From: Acidisoma sp. L85
GTDB lineage: Bacteria > Pseudomonadota > Alphaproteobacteria > Acetobacterales > Acetobacteraceae
Assembly (NCBI RefSeq): GCF_009765865.1
Contig: NZ_LMUQ01000073.1
Coordinates: 91,944 to 155,943 of the forward strand
Length of the DNA stretch: 64,000 bases
Reading direction: 5' to 3'
Shown: in pieces, positions 47,003 to 55,279 of the stretch
Layout of the letters: every line of letters starts with the position of its first letter
Position numbering within the stretch: the stretch's first letter is position 1
The notes under the pieces: model-generated
Database searches by the model: none
Told to the model about the DNA's origin: nothing
Seen by the model: only the letters and a program-made list of their open reading frames with translations
Position numbers and translations under genes: made by a program

Positions 47003-47251
47003 TCAATCGGCGTCTGGCGGGAGATAAGTGCCGATTTGCCGCACGCGATCGCGGTCTTCCTCTGAAGCGTCCGACGGCACGGTTACGACAAGTCGGAGGT
47101 CAGGGCGCTTCGCGCGAATGACGCGCGCGGCGGCCAGCGCGGTCCTCAAATCATCGAACCGACGGTCATCCTCGCGGACTCCATCGGGATTATGAAGCTT
47201 CAATCGCCACACACCCAAGGCCGTCTCCATCTCGTGGATGGCAATGTGCAT
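47003..47251 (-). CDS. hypothetical protein
   Basis: An 82-residue acidic/basic mixed protein starting MHIAIHEMETALGVWRLKL. It has an alpha-helical middle rich in Arg and Ala (DDLRTALAAARVIRAKRPD) and a strand LRLVVTVPS. No signal or membrane segment. No clear ribosome site precedes ATG 47251. An overlapping plus-strand frame of 56 codons (47192-47362) looks less convincing. Not recognised. Confidence 0.5.
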   Translation of the reverse strand: MHIAIHEMETALGVWRLKLHNPDGVREDDRRFDDLRTALAAARVIRAKRPDLRLVVTVPSDASEEDRDRVRQIGTYLPPDAD

Positions 47252-47407
47252 AGCTTGAAATTAGCGCCGGCGCTCGCCCCTGAGTTGCTACAAAACGTAA
47301 CCTGGCGCCCATGTGAGGCGAAAACGCCCGCCTTCTACCGCAAGAAGAAGTGACCGGCACACGCAGTGAAGAGCGTGGCACTCACAATAAACGGAGGCTT
47401 TCGAAGC

Positions 47408-47656
47408 TCATTCTACCTCCGGTCGGAGAGTCACCCCGACTTCGCCGCTTTCCCTCTCGATAAATTCCGCTCCCGCCCCCTCAAGCGCCGAGCGAATGGC
47501 GGCTAGGGTTCGCGGATGAGGATTTCGTTTGCCGGTCTCGAAATCGAACAGAGTACTATGGCCTACCGAGGCGGCCACAGCGAGATCCTTACGCCTCATA
47601 TTGAGCATAGCACGCGCGCCCCGGCATTGCTGTGGCGTAAGGCTGGAAGTTCGCAA
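47408..47656 (-). CDS. small XRE-type helix-turn-helix protein
   Basis: An 82-residue single-domain DNA-binding protein: LTPQQCRGARAMLNMRRKDL, AVAASVGHSTLFDFETGKRN, then TLAAIRSALEGAGAEFIERE. This is the widespread alphaproteobacterial XRE form with the GVEFI-type tail, seen in small stand-alone regulators. The start is a TTG at 47656 with weak upstream signals; no ATG is in frame ahead of it. No toxin or partner gene is adjacent, so its target is unknown. Confidence 0.7.
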   Translation of the reverse strand: MRTSSLTPQQCRGARAMLNMRRKDLAVAASVGHSTLFDFETGKRNPHPRTLAAIRSALEGAGAEFIERESGEVGVTLRPEVE

Positions 47657-47819
47657 CGGTCATCACTTTTTGTGGCGTAGCTCAGTAGTCATAGCTGAGA
47701 TCAGTAACGATGACCAGTATTGTGCTGCGGTTGCGACCGTCCTGGCACCTGCCATGGCGACAGTGCCGGATCCGCGGTAGTTCGTCCTTGCGTTTCAACC
47801 ACTTGGTGTTGTTTGTGGG

Positions 47820-49580
47820 GTGTTATTCAACCGCTTGGCTATTTCAACTGAGGGTACGCACCCCGTGGCTGTTCACGACCATCCTCGCCAGAGGCAGGCT
47901 GCGCCCCGCTTCTGGGGGCTTCAGCGCAGCCGTACCGCGATCATGCCGGCTGTCATCGTGGGCCTCATCCTGCTGATCGGCCTGATCACGGTCGCGGATT
48001 TTCTAACCGACAAATACAACGATGCTCGCAGCGATCGCTACGCGGACCAACTTGCGCAAGGCCAGCAGTTCGGCGACGCCCTCATCGAGGGTGGTTTCGG
48101 TGTGCGCGGCTATGTCTTGACCGGGCGGGCGGAAGAGCTGCTGCCATACCAACTCGCGCTGCAGGCCCTTGACGACCTCGCGCCCACGATTCTGCCGAAA
48201 CTGCCTGCCCAGGCCGGGCTAGCGTCCGGCTCGCATATCGGTACCCGTGCAGCGCTCGGCCAACTGCTCGACGCATGGTCAGCGGCGATCCATCTCGAGG
48301 ACGTCAATCAACGAGACCAAGCGGCCGCAGTGCTGTTCTCTCCTGCGGTGCAAGCGGCGAGGGATCAGCTACAGCAGCAGATCGCGCTATACGTCGCACG
48401 GGCGCATGAGATGGCCGACCGCTGGAGCGAAACGGCCGACGCGATTAGCCGAGCATATCAGTTCATTAACCTAGCCGCGGTGGCGCTGGCCGCTCTCGCG
48501 ATGATTTATGCCTTCGGTCGCATCATCCGCGCGATCAACACCGGTTTCGCAGCGCGCGAGCAAACCGAGCAGCTGTTTTCCATGGCCGACATGCTGCAAA
48601 GCGCGGCGGGGCAGGAGGACACGAACGAGGTGCTACGGGCGACCGCCACCAGGCTCCTTCCGGGCCTCGGCGGCGCGCTGTATGTCTTCAACAACTCCCG
48701 CGACCGGCTCGACCTCGCGACACGCTGGGGTGGTTACTCCGAAGCGAGTGCCGGCCACCTCGCACCCAATGCCTGCTGGGCTCTCAAGCGTGGCAAGCCG
48801 CATATGAACCGTGCTGAGAACGGCGCATTGCGCTGCAGCCATGTCAACGAGCGCCAAGTGTCTCTGGAGATCCCGATGGCCGCACGGGGCGAACTCTACG
48901 GACTTCTCGAGATCAGTGCGGACCCGGCCGTGGCCGATGGGCCTGCGCGTCTCCTGGCGGCGCAACCGGTCGCCGCAGCCATGGCCGATGCGATGTCGCT
49001 GGCGCTTTCGAGCCTCGCGCTGCGGGAGAGGCTGCGCAATCAGGCACTGAGAGACGCCCTGACCGGCCTGTACAACCGACGTTTCCTCGAGGAAATGCTC
49101 GAGCGCATGTGCCTGGAGGCGGAGCGCCGGAAAGCGCCAATTTCCGCCATTATGATCGACCTCGACCACTTCAAGCGGCTCAACGACCAGCATGGTCATA
49201 GCGCTGGCGACGCGGTGCTGCGGGATGCGGCCTCGGCGATCCTTTCATGCCTGCGGGGCACTGATGTCGCCTGCCGCTACGGTGGCGAGGAACTGGCCGT
49301 CCTGCTACCGGACTGCCCGCTGGCCTTAGCGGCCGGCAAAGCCGAGCAAATTCGTGGCCGCATCTCCGAGTTGACGCAGGCAGGGGGCCTCGCTGTTACC
49401 GCGTCCCTCGGTGTCGCCTGCGTTCCAGAGACCTGCGGAAGCGCCAACGAGCTGCTCGCTTCTGCTGATGTCGCGTTGTATCGCGCAAAACAGCTCGGTC
49501 GCGATCGGGTCGAAGTTGCCTCGCTGCGCGCGCCGCCGCCGCGCCTATCGTTGATCGAGACCGAGGGCATGGCGACTTAG
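47820..49580 (+). CDS. diguanylate cyclase with CHASE3-like sensor, GAF and GGDEF domains
   Basis: A 586-residue membrane signalling protein from GTG 47820. Two membrane segments (PAVIVGLILLIGLITVADFL near residue 40 and INLAAVALAALAMIYAFG near 220) flank a helical periplasmic CHASE3-like domain. A GAF-like region follows (about 250-400), then a GGDEF domain with DALTGLYNRRFLEEML, DLDHFKRLNDQHGH and the active loop RYGGEELAVLLPD (GGEEL at 488-492). The inhibitory site RGTD at 479-482 is spaced correctly, so product inhibition by c-di-GMP is expected. It should be an active cyclase. Orphan gene. Confidence 0.9.
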   Translation: MLFNRLAISTEGTHPVAVHDHPRQRQAAPRFWGLQRSRTAIMPAVIVGLILLIGLITVADFLTDKYNDARSDRYADQLAQGQQFGDALIEGGFGVRGYVLTGRAEELLPYQLALQALDDLAPTILPKLPAQAGLASGSHIGTRAALGQLLDAWSAAIHLEDVNQRDQAAAVLFSPAVQAARDQLQQQIALYVARAHEMADRWSETADAISRAYQFINLAAVALAALAMIYAFGRIIRAINTGFAAREQTEQLFSMADMLQSAAGQEDTNEVLRATATRLLPGLGGALYVFNNSRDRLDLATRWGGYSEASAGHLAPNACWALKRGKPHMNRAENGALRCSHVNERQVSLEIPMAARGELYGLLEISADPAVADGPARLLAAQPVAAAMADAMSLALSSLALRERLRNQALRDALTGLYNRRFLEEMLERMCLEAERRKAPISAIMIDLDHFKRLNDQHGHSAGDAVLRDAASAILSCLRGTDVACRYGGEELAVLLPDCPLALAAGKAEQIRGRISELTQAGGLAVTASLGVACVPETCGSANELLASADVALYRAKQLGRDRVEVASLRAPPPRLSLIETEGMAT

Positions 49581-49602
49581 ACGTTGCTAAGCCGGGCGGT
49601 GT

Positions 49603-49740
49603 CTACACGCCCTGTTCGGCAGGGCGATCCGGAGCAAGGCGCTTCTTAGGGCGACTCTTTTTCGTCTCCTCGCGAAGCTTTTCCTTCTTCGAGTATCGTC
49701 GCTTTACTTCTGCCTTCATCGATGCTCGTCGGACCGGCAT
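49603..49740 (-). CDS. small, very basic hypothetical protein (45 aa)
   Basis: A 45-codon gene from ATG 49740 to TAG 49603. AGGTGG lies about five bases before the start; a second in-frame ATG is at 49719. The product is dominated by Lys, Arg and Glu (VKRRYSKKEKLREETKKSRP, then KKRLAPDRP) and should be a soluble nucleic-acid- or ribosome-associated type if expressed. It is convergent with the diguanylate cyclase, 22 bp away. Not recognised. Confidence 0.45.
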   Translation of the reverse strand: MPVRRASMKAEVKRRYSKKEKLREETKKSRPKKRLAPDRPAEQGV

Positions 49741-49965
49741 TCCCACCACCTGGAATTGATGACCTTGCCCACTATCGGCTTAGCGTCACCAGAGCGCGGT
49801 TAAAATAGGGTTAACTTATTGAAATGCCCGAGCCGGGGAGGGCGCGGCAGACTATGAATTCTATGTTGCGATCAGATTTCCTAAGGTCAGGCCTCCAGGC
49901 TTGGCTGGATCGGCTGCGGGATTATCTTACTTGCCAATCAGGATCTTAGACGGAGAATGCGCAAT

Positions 49966-50112
49966 ATGTTCGGTACAACCCGCTGCTGTCGCCTAGTCTT
50001 AATCGCCATGCTCCTAGGGTTGGTCAGTTGTGGGATTTCGGAGTTTCCAAACGGGGGATCGACCTGGACCGGTGTCTCCCAGACGACGGGGATCGGGAAC
50101 AACAGAGGCTAG
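49966..50112 (+). CDS. short lipoprotein (entericidin-like size)
   Basis: A 48-codon gene. A charged start (TTRCCRL) leads into a hydrophobic run ending in the lipobox LVSC-G, so the mature lipoprotein would be only about 27 residues and neutral at +2 (outer-membrane sorting). The tail is Gly/Thr/Ser-rich (TWTGVSQTTGIGNNRG). GGAG lies ten bases before this ATG; an in-frame ATG at 49957 is alternative. Size and layout recall entericidin-like peptides, without a family match I can assert. Confidence 0.45.
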   Translation: MFGTTRCCRLVLIAMLLGLVSCGISEFPNGGSTWTGVSQTTGIGNNRG

Positions 50113-50219
50113 CGCTCAGTTGTCACCACGCGCACGCAACGCCCCACGTAGTCACGAACCGTGCGGCGCGGACAGCCCTTGCCGTCCGGTTCTCCGCTGA
50201 GGGCGAAAATCACCAGGCT

Positions 50220-50483
50220 TCAGCGTGAAAGCTGTGGGGTGCCGCTCGCCTTCGGATGCCTCATCGCTGCGCCAGCCACCGCTTCCAGCGCGATATTCGC
50301 ACCATTCACAGACGCATATACTTGCCCGACGCATCGGTCGCCCGTCCAAACTTCGGCTTGCTCACCGGGTTTGAGGTGATTTTTTGCGGCGAAACGAGCC
50401 TCGTTGTCGCTGGAGCAAACCGCATCGAAACGCCCCGCAACCCGTCCAGCGGGATTTACGAGATAAATTCGGTATTCGGCCAC
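50220..50483 (-). CDS. conserved hypothetical protein (87 aa)
   Basis: Start at GTG 50483 with a strong AGGGAGGT five bases upstream; the longer upstream frame is not supported. Sequence: AEYRIYLVNPAGRVAGRF at the start, DNEARFAAKNHLKPGEQAEV and WTGDRCVGQVYAS. Short strand-helix-strand proteins of this kind are common in Rhizobiales and Rhodospirillales with no known role. Stand-alone. Confidence 0.65.
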   Translation of the reverse strand: MAEYRIYLVNPAGRVAGRFDAVCSSDNEARFAAKNHLKPGEQAEVWTGDRCVGQVYASVNGANIALEAVAGAAMRHPKASGTPQLSR

Positions 50484-50664
50484 ATCCACCTCCCTGCGCC
50501 TCTTCTGGCGCGGGATGCGCCGCTCAGCCGCCCCTGAAGGACAGACCCGCGCCGGTGATTTTGTCAGTATATGGCGGAACGCGGGGCAAGTTAATTTTTT
50601 CGGAGGCGCCGAGCGGTCACGAACGGGTGAACCCGCAATGGCCGCCACCGAGCTCCTCGCTCTG

Positions 50665-50844
50665 TCAAGGCTCCCGGCCAAACATGGCCCTGTAAACCTC
50701 CTTGTAGGTGAGGATGACGGCGGGGATCGTGTCAGCGGTTTTGATCGTCCCGAGGACGAGGGCGGTCAGGGTGGCGGCAGCTTGGGCCTCGCCTGCGCGG
50801 ATAAGATGGGCCATCTCGACCGAGGTCTGGCTTGAACTGGTCAT
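50665..50844 (-). CDS. small hypothetical protein (59 aa)
   Basis: A 59-codon gene from ATG 50844 with a clean GGAGG six bases upstream to TGA 50665. The product starts MTSSSQTSVEMAHLIRAGEA, is Ala-rich and mostly helical, and ends YKEVYRAMFGREP. The ribosome site and codon pattern make it more credible than most frames of this size. No family recognised; not a toxin or membrane peptide by appearance. Confidence 0.6.
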   Translation of the reverse strand: MTSSSQTSVEMAHLIRAGEAQAAATLTALVLGTIKTADTIPAVILTYKEVYRAMFGREP

Positions 50845-51002
50845 AACGAATCCTCCGTTTCTTTTCTTTGGCGCGCCAGGACGGTAGGCCCGCCTCCCTG
50901 GCCTGTCACGGCTCTTCCGGCCGCGCGCACTGCCCTATGCGTTGGCGGCGACGGCGCGATGGGACGATGTTCACGCCAGCAGGCACTGGCGCCCGCGGCA
51001 GC

Positions 51003-51281
51003 TCAGCGGCTGGTCTCGGCCAATTGCTGCACCGTGAGGAAACGAAGGTTGCTAGTTACGGATTGGCGTACCCGCGCCTCGTCACCGCCTTCGAGCGCCG
51101 AGATCAAACTCGCCATATCGGCGTTGATCAGTGTCTTGACCTTGAAATCGGTCTTGCAGTCCGGGACGAAGCCATTCTTCCGCAAGTGATCGAGGATCAT
51201 CCACGCCCGGCCATAGACGATTGTAGCGCCGTGCCAGGGCGGGATGTTCCCGCTGTGGAGGTCCGAAATATCGTAGGTCAT
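51003..51281 (-). CDS. hypothetical protein
   Basis: Start at ATG 51281 with AAGGGGC upstream; about 92 residues. The sequence MTYDISDLHSGNIPPWHG, GRAWMILDHLRKNGFVPDCK, then ALEGGDEARVRQSVTSNLRF suggests a small helical cytosolic protein. Not recognised. It is one of four small minus-strand genes (50220-51684), each with its own ribosome site and gaps of 110-180 bp. Confidence 0.55.
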   Translation of the reverse strand: MTYDISDLHSGNIPPWHGATIVYGRAWMILDHLRKNGFVPDCKTDFKVKTLINADMASLISALEGGDEARVRQSVTSNLRFLTVQQLAETSR

Positions 51282-51393
51282 GAGCGTGCCCCTTTGCAGG
51301 GTGCATCCTATCACCGATCTGGCCTGGCGCGCGGGACACCCGGGGCAGCCCGGCCTCAGGCCGTGGCCGTCGTGGGACAGCTTTACCGGGTAT

Positions 51394-51684
51394 TCAACCG
51401 ACCTTCGTCAGCCGCACGACATTCGGCCGGATCTCCCTGACGTCTCGAACAAGGTAGCTATGAGACTTTCCGCCGCGGTCCTCGAAGGCGAGCGATTGCC
51501 AGTCGGCCGTTCCCAGGCGGTCGGTGTGACTGACATGGACGATAAAGAAGGGCGGTGCATCGCCGTCCCATGTCTGGATGTATTCCACCCAGCGGCAAGG
51601 GAGTGTCAGGTCCGCGCTTTGGCCGTCCGCGCCAACGGAGGCCAGGGTGATTTGTCGGGCGGCCCAGCCGGCGTCGTGATCCAT
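51394..51684 (-). CDS. hypothetical protein
   Basis: A 96-residue protein from ATG 51684, preceded by GAGGAG eight bases upstream. MDHDAGWAARQITLASVGAD is followed by strand-rich segments (CRWVEYIQTWDG, PPFFIVHVSHTDR, SHSYLVRDVREIRP), suggesting a small beta-rich fold. No signal peptide. Not recognised. Confidence 0.6.
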   Translation of the reverse strand: MDHDAGWAARQITLASVGADGQSADLTLPCRWVEYIQTWDGDAPPFFIVHVSHTDRLGTADWQSLAFEDRGGKSHSYLVRDVREIRPNVVRLTKVG

Positions 51685-52029
51685 GGGCTCGTCTCCTCGA
51701 AGTGTTGACCGAGCTTATGCGGCGTCGAGTCTAGGACGACAACAAATGCGTCATCGCGACTGGTCGTTTCGAGAAGAGGAACTCGCCGCGGCGCCGTACA
51801 TAACGGCCCAAGTAATAGGCGGTGTCCCGGGGAACCTTCCTGATGGCCGGACAAAAGAGATCAATTGCAGTACTGGGCTTCCGCAATGCGCGGCGCATTC
51901 ATTGACTGGTCGCAATCGCACGAGACGGCGGTCAGGCTTGAGGCTTGGTCGCTCTTCCCATAGCATGGACGTATTCTGTGGCGCACTTCCACGCGTGGCC
52001 ACAGAGACGCGCATGGACGGAGTAGCACG
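51685..52029. other. intergenic region with no supported gene
   Basis: A divergent 345-bp spacer between the small minus-strand gene and the peroxidase gene. Open frames on both strands overlap each other and show no ribosome sites or protein character. It must hold the two divergent promoters; I could not assign boxes with confidence. Confidence 0.5.
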
Positions 52030-53145
52030 ATGCCCGACTATCTGCGCGACCCCGCCGACAGACGCCCGCCTCTCAGCCCGGCCGCGATCGTGGCGAGACT
52101 GGGAGGGATCGGTGTGGTTCTGCTCTGCTCTACGGCGGCTTTTGCCTATACCGGCGGGTGGTTCTCCCCTGGTCGGCTAACGCCGCAACGGATGATAGCG
52201 GGCTTCGAGGCGACGAACGGGCCTCATCCAGGCTTCCGCCGCAATCACGCCAAGGGCGTCTGCGCAACTGGCTGGTTCGAGAGTGACGGGAAGGCGGTGT
52301 CGCTTTCCAAGGCCATGTTATTCGCCTCAGGCCGCGTGCCCGTCGTCGCACGGATCGCGTTCGCGGGCGGCATGCCGTTCATCCCGGACGAGCCGGCGAC
52401 CGTACGCAGCCTTGCGCTCCGCTTCCTCCCCCAAAACGGCGAGGAGTGGCGCACGGGAATGATCAACATACCGGTCTTCCCATTCTTGAACGCGCAAGAG
52501 TTCTACGACCAGATGATCGCCTCCTTGCCCGACAAAATGTCGGGAAAGCCAGATCCAGCAAAGATGGAGGCTTTCGTTGCCGCGCACCCTGCTTTTCTGC
52601 CGGCAATTGGGATTATCAAGACCCGCGCCGTATCCTCCGGCTTCGCGAACACAACCTACAACTCCATTAACACGTTCCGATTCATCAATGCGGCGGGTGA
52701 CGTAACTCAGGTCAAATGGTCGGCGGTTCCGGTGCAGCCGTTTGTGGCTGCCAGTGACGCTCCACCGGTCGTCGGCAAAAACGGCCTGTTTGATGCCCTC
52801 ATTGCCGAGGTCGCGAAGAAGCCGGTGCAATGGCGGCTTATGGTCACCGTCGGGCAACCCACGGACACCACGAATCCGACGCTGCTATGGCCGTCGGACC
52901 GTCAGCAAATTGACGCCGGAACGGTGTCGCTTGATCACTTGGCTAGCGAGGATGGAGGACCCTGCATCAACGTCAATTACGACCCTACGGTTCTCCCCTC
53001 AGGCATCGAGCCATCAGACGATCCGCTGCTAAGCACGCGTTCCGCGACCTATTCTCGTTCCTTCACTCTGCGTGAGAACGAGCGAAGCGAGAAGCCGCCC
53101 AGTGCCGTCACGCCACAAGAGGTCGCTGCCGGAGGTAAGTCATGA
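52030..53145 (+). CDS. catalase-family (SrpA-like) heme peroxidase, membrane-anchored or exported
   Basis: A 371-residue catalase-related peroxidase with an N-terminal membrane segment (RLGGIGVVLLCSTAAFAYTG) that can be an anchor or export signal. The core shows FEATNGPHPGFRRNHAKGVC (distal His within NHAKG), PATVRSLALRFLPQNGEEW, and NTTYNSINTFRFINAAGD, as in SrpA-type mini-catalases. It overlaps the following cytochrome b561 gene by 4 bp, so electrons from the quinone pool could reach the peroxidase through b561. Confidence 0.9.
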   Translation: MPDYLRDPADRRPPLSPAAIVARLGGIGVVLLCSTAAFAYTGGWFSPGRLTPQRMIAGFEATNGPHPGFRRNHAKGVCATGWFESDGKAVSLSKAMLFASGRVPVVARIAFAGGMPFIPDEPATVRSLALRFLPQNGEEWRTGMINIPVFPFLNAQEFYDQMIASLPDKMSGKPDPAKMEAFVAAHPAFLPAIGIIKTRAVSSGFANTTYNSINTFRFINAAGDVTQVKWSAVPVQPFVAASDAPPVVGKNGLFDALIAEVAKKPVQWRLMVTVGQPTDTTNPTLLWPSDRQQIDAGTVSLDHLASEDGGPCINVNYDPTVLPSGIEPSDDPLLSTRSATYSRSFTLRENERSEKPPSAVTPQEVAAGGKS

Positions 53146-53684
53146 CAAATCACCAGCGTTTTTCCGCATCGTCGCGCCTGCTGCACTGGGTCATGGCGGT
53201 GCTGGTATTGGCCATGCTGTTTATTGGCGTGGGGATGGTGACGTCAGTCTCGCAGCGTTACCATTTGCTTCTAGCGATCCATAGGCCGCTAGGAATAGCG
53301 ATTCTCATTCTGGTGGTGATCCGCGTCATCAATCGATTGATCTATAAACCGCCGCCGCTTCCGGCCTCGCTGCCGCCGATCCAGCGTCTAGCCGCTACGG
53401 CGTCGCATCTCCTGCTTTACGCGCTAATGTTCGCTATGCCGCTCATCGGCTGGGGGATGCTCTCCGCTGGAGGCTATCCGATCATACTGTTCGGACCCTG
53501 GGCGCTGCCACCGATCCTGCCGCAAAACCCCGCTCTGTACGCGGTGCTCCGCGAGTCACATACGGTTCTGGCTTACCTGTTATTCCTCACCTTCCTCGCC
53601 CATTTAGGCGCGGCGCTCTTCCACGGTCTGATCCGAAGAGACGGTGTTCTCGAGAGCATGGCATCAGTTTCGACCAAGAGTTAA
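53142..53684 (+). CDS. cytochrome b561 family protein
   Basis: A 180-residue four-helix membrane protein with the expected heme histidines: SRLLHWVMAVLVLAMLF, LAIHRPLGIAILILVV, ATASHLLLYALMFAMPLIGW and LRESHTVLAYLLFLTFLAHL. Bacterial b561 proteins pass quinol electrons to periplasmic partners. Translationally coupled (4-bp overlap) to the catalase-like peroxidase, a recurring pair in proteobacteria for peroxide defence at the membrane. Confidence 0.9.
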   Translation: MTNHQRFSASSRLLHWVMAVLVLAMLFIGVGMVTSVSQRYHLLLAIHRPLGIAILILVVIRVINRLIYKPPPLPASLPPIQRLAATASHLLLYALMFAMPLIGWGMLSAGGYPIILFGPWALPPILPQNPALYAVLRESHTVLAYLLFLTFLAHLGAALFHGLIRRDGVLESMASVSTKS

Positions 53685-53702
53685 TTCTCGCTATAGACAT
53701 GA

Positions 53703-53720
53703 CGGGCGCTCAACCGCCCG
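53703..53720 (+). terminator. short hairpin after cytochrome b561 gene
   Basis: CGGGCG-CTCAAC-CGCCCG, a 6-bp stem starting 19 bp after the stop codon, followed by AAATTG and not by a T-run. A weak terminator candidate. Confidence 0.35.
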
Positions 53721-53840
53721 AAATTGCGGTGTCAGAGGTTTCGCGCACCCCATAGCTTCGATTGTTCAGTGTTGGCCGAGCCTTTCAAGCAATTGAGATG
53801 CCGGTATCGAACCGGCACCTTCGGTCAGAACGATTCCAGA

Positions 53841-54047
53841 CTATGGATTCGTCTGTGTCGTCGTGGTCGTTGATGAGACTGGCGGCGCCATTGGCATCGG
53901 CTGGGTGGTCGTGGTGGTGCTTTCTGTCGTGGTGGGAGCGACGGGAGCCGCGGGGGGCGGATTGACGATGCATCCCCCCAAGGCGGATGCACCTCCCAAT
54001 AGCAGAACACTGAGTGCCAGCCGGAAACCTCGTTTATTGACGGTCAT
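53841..54047 (-). CDS. Thr/Pro-rich lipoprotein
   Basis: A 68-residue lipoprotein: signal LALSVLLLGGASALGGC with lipobox LGG-C, then PPPAAPVAPTTTESTTTTTQ and a similar tail ending TTTTTQTNP. The mature part is low-complexity Thr/Pro with no folded domain. GGAGAG lies before the ATG. Thirty-two bases downstream of a second exported Thr-rich protein gene on the same strand. Probably an envelope-associated, unstructured protein. Confidence 0.65.
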   Translation of the reverse strand: MTVNKRGFRLALSVLLLGGASALGGCIVNPPPAAPVAPTTTESTTTTTQPMPMAPPVSSTTTTTQTNP

Positions 54048-54079
54048 CGTTGTCTCTCCTGTCGGGGATGGATCTGCGC

Positions 54080-54382
54080 TTATTGAGGCGCGCTTGTTGT
54101 AACCTTGAGCTTGGTCGTCACCATGACTTGTGGCGGCGGCTGCCTTATGGTGGTGGTCGTCGTGTTTGCGACGGCCCCATTCGCGTTTCCGTAGGTGGTC
54201 TTCTCGGAGACGGTCTTGTCGCCGAAACCGTCATCGGTTTTCTTGGTTTCGGTGACGCTCAGGGTGCCAGGCGGCGGGGGGACCACGGTGGATGGCGCGG
54301 GAACCAATGTTGTAGATTGCGCCATCGCGGTCCCCGTCGTGAAGGCAAGGGCAGTAACCGCGACTATGACATACGTGTTCAT
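54080..54382 (-). CDS. exported Thr-rich hypothetical protein
   Basis: Start at ATG 54382 with AAGGAGACGAG immediately before it; 100 residues. Signal peptide MNTYVIVAVTALAFTTGTAM with cleavage at MAQ-S. The mature region has PAPSTVVPPPPGTLSVTETK and TTYGNANGAVANTTTTTIRQ, ending VMVTTKLKVTTSAPQ. No known domain. It forms a tandem with the lipoprotein at 53841 and shares its Thr-rich character, suggesting a common envelope role or a duplication. Confidence 0.65.
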   Translation of the reverse strand: MNTYVIVAVTALAFTTGTAMAQSTTLVPAPSTVVPPPPGTLSVTETKKTDDGFGDKTVSEKTTYGNANGAVANTTTTTIRQPPPQVMVTTKLKVTTSAPQ

Positions 54383-54606
54383 CTCGTCTCCTTGGTCGCA
54401 ACGGCCAGAGTCACTCCGAGACCGAAAAGACATGTGTATTCAAAGGAGACGCCGTCAAGTCAGAGAGGTCGTAACGGAATGCCTCGCGACCCGGATCGGG
54501 CAATCGACTTGGTGCGCAGGCCGAATGCGCCGGCATTGACCGAGAGCCACGCCACCTGGCCGCCTTCGGAGCGTACCTAATCCGGCCGCTAAGTTTTTTA
54601 AATCCA

Positions 54607-54682
54607 TGGTGGAGCCAATCGGAATCGAACCGACGACCTCCTGAATGCCATTCAGGCGCTCTCCCAACTGAGCTATGGCCCC
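54607..54682 (-). tRNA. tRNA-Ala (GGC)
   Basis: On the minus strand a complete 76-nt cloverleaf starts GGGGCCATAGCTCAGTTGGG. The anticodon stem CCTGA/TCAGG encloses ATGGCAT, giving anticodon GGC (Ala). The T-arm GGTTCGATTCC and the genomically encoded CCA end are present; the acceptor has one G-U pair. Confidence 0.95.
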
Positions 54683-54744
54683 GCCTTGGGTGGGCGGCAT
54701 ATAGACGCGCAGGGGCTGCATGATCAAGCCCTGCCAGTGAGGGG

Positions 54745-55227
54745 TCACGCCAGCGGTTGTTGGGCGTCCCCCAGACTGTCCAGCGCGCCCTGCAGAATCC
54801 GGGCTGCCGCCAGGCGGTCGATCACCTGGGCGCGGCGCCGTCGTCCAAGATCGGCCTCGCCAATAAGCATCTCATGGACATCTGCGGTGGTGAGCGTCTC
54901 GTCCCACATCGCCGCCGGCAGTCCGACCTCCTCGGACAAGGCCCAGGCCCAGTCGCGGGCAGCTTGGGCACGCGGACCCATGCGGCCGTCCTCCTCCAGC
55001 GGCATGCCGACCACCAGGCCGCCCGCCTGCTCACGCTCGGCGAGCTTGGTGATCTGGAAGGCGATCGCCTTGATCTTGTTCCGCGGCAGGGTGCCGTAAG
55101 GGCTGGCGACCCGCCGCCGGACATCCGACAGCGCGACGCCGATGTTTTTGGAGCCTGGGTCGAGACCGATGAGGCGCTCTTCCGCGGACAGGTTGGCAAC
55201 AAGGTCAGTCAGGTTGATGATGGGCAT
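54745..55227 (-). CDS. ruvX: Holliday junction resolvase-like protein RuvX (YqgF)
   Basis: A 160-residue RNase H-fold protein: RLIGLDPGSKNIGVALSD carries the first catalytic Asp, GLVVGMPLEEDGRMGPRA the middle block, and MWDETLTTADVHEML the second acidic residues. YqgF/RuvX proteins act in pre-16S rRNA 5'-end maturation and resolve junctions in vitro. Divergent from gatC, with a 52-bp shared promoter region, a common alphaproteobacterial arrangement. Confidence 0.93.
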   Translation of the reverse strand: MPIINLTDLVANLSAEERLIGLDPGSKNIGVALSDVRRRVASPYGTLPRNKIKAIAFQITKLAEREQAGGLVVGMPLEEDGRMGPRAQAARDWAWALSEEVGLPAAMWDETLTTADVHEMLIGEADLGRRRRAQVIDRLAAARILQGALDSLGDAQQPLA

Positions 55228-55279
55228 GGGCGCCTTTATGGTCCGCCGCTCTCAAACTCCCAAGGGATCTCGGCACCTC

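Noticed and set aside
47672..47712. GTGGCGTAGCTCAG resembling the start of a tRNA
   Set aside because: No cloverleaf can be completed downstream and no T-arm follows.
49855..49950. 31-codon plus-strand frame starting MNSMLRSDFLRSG
   Set aside because: No ribosome site and no recognisable character; too short to support.
53799..53817. tRNA T-arm-like hairpin (minus strand GGTTCGATACC in a 7-bp stem)
   Set aside because: No matching anticodon or D arm, and the adjacent upstream sequence is the end of the Thr-rich lipoprotein gene. More likely a terminator or chance relic.
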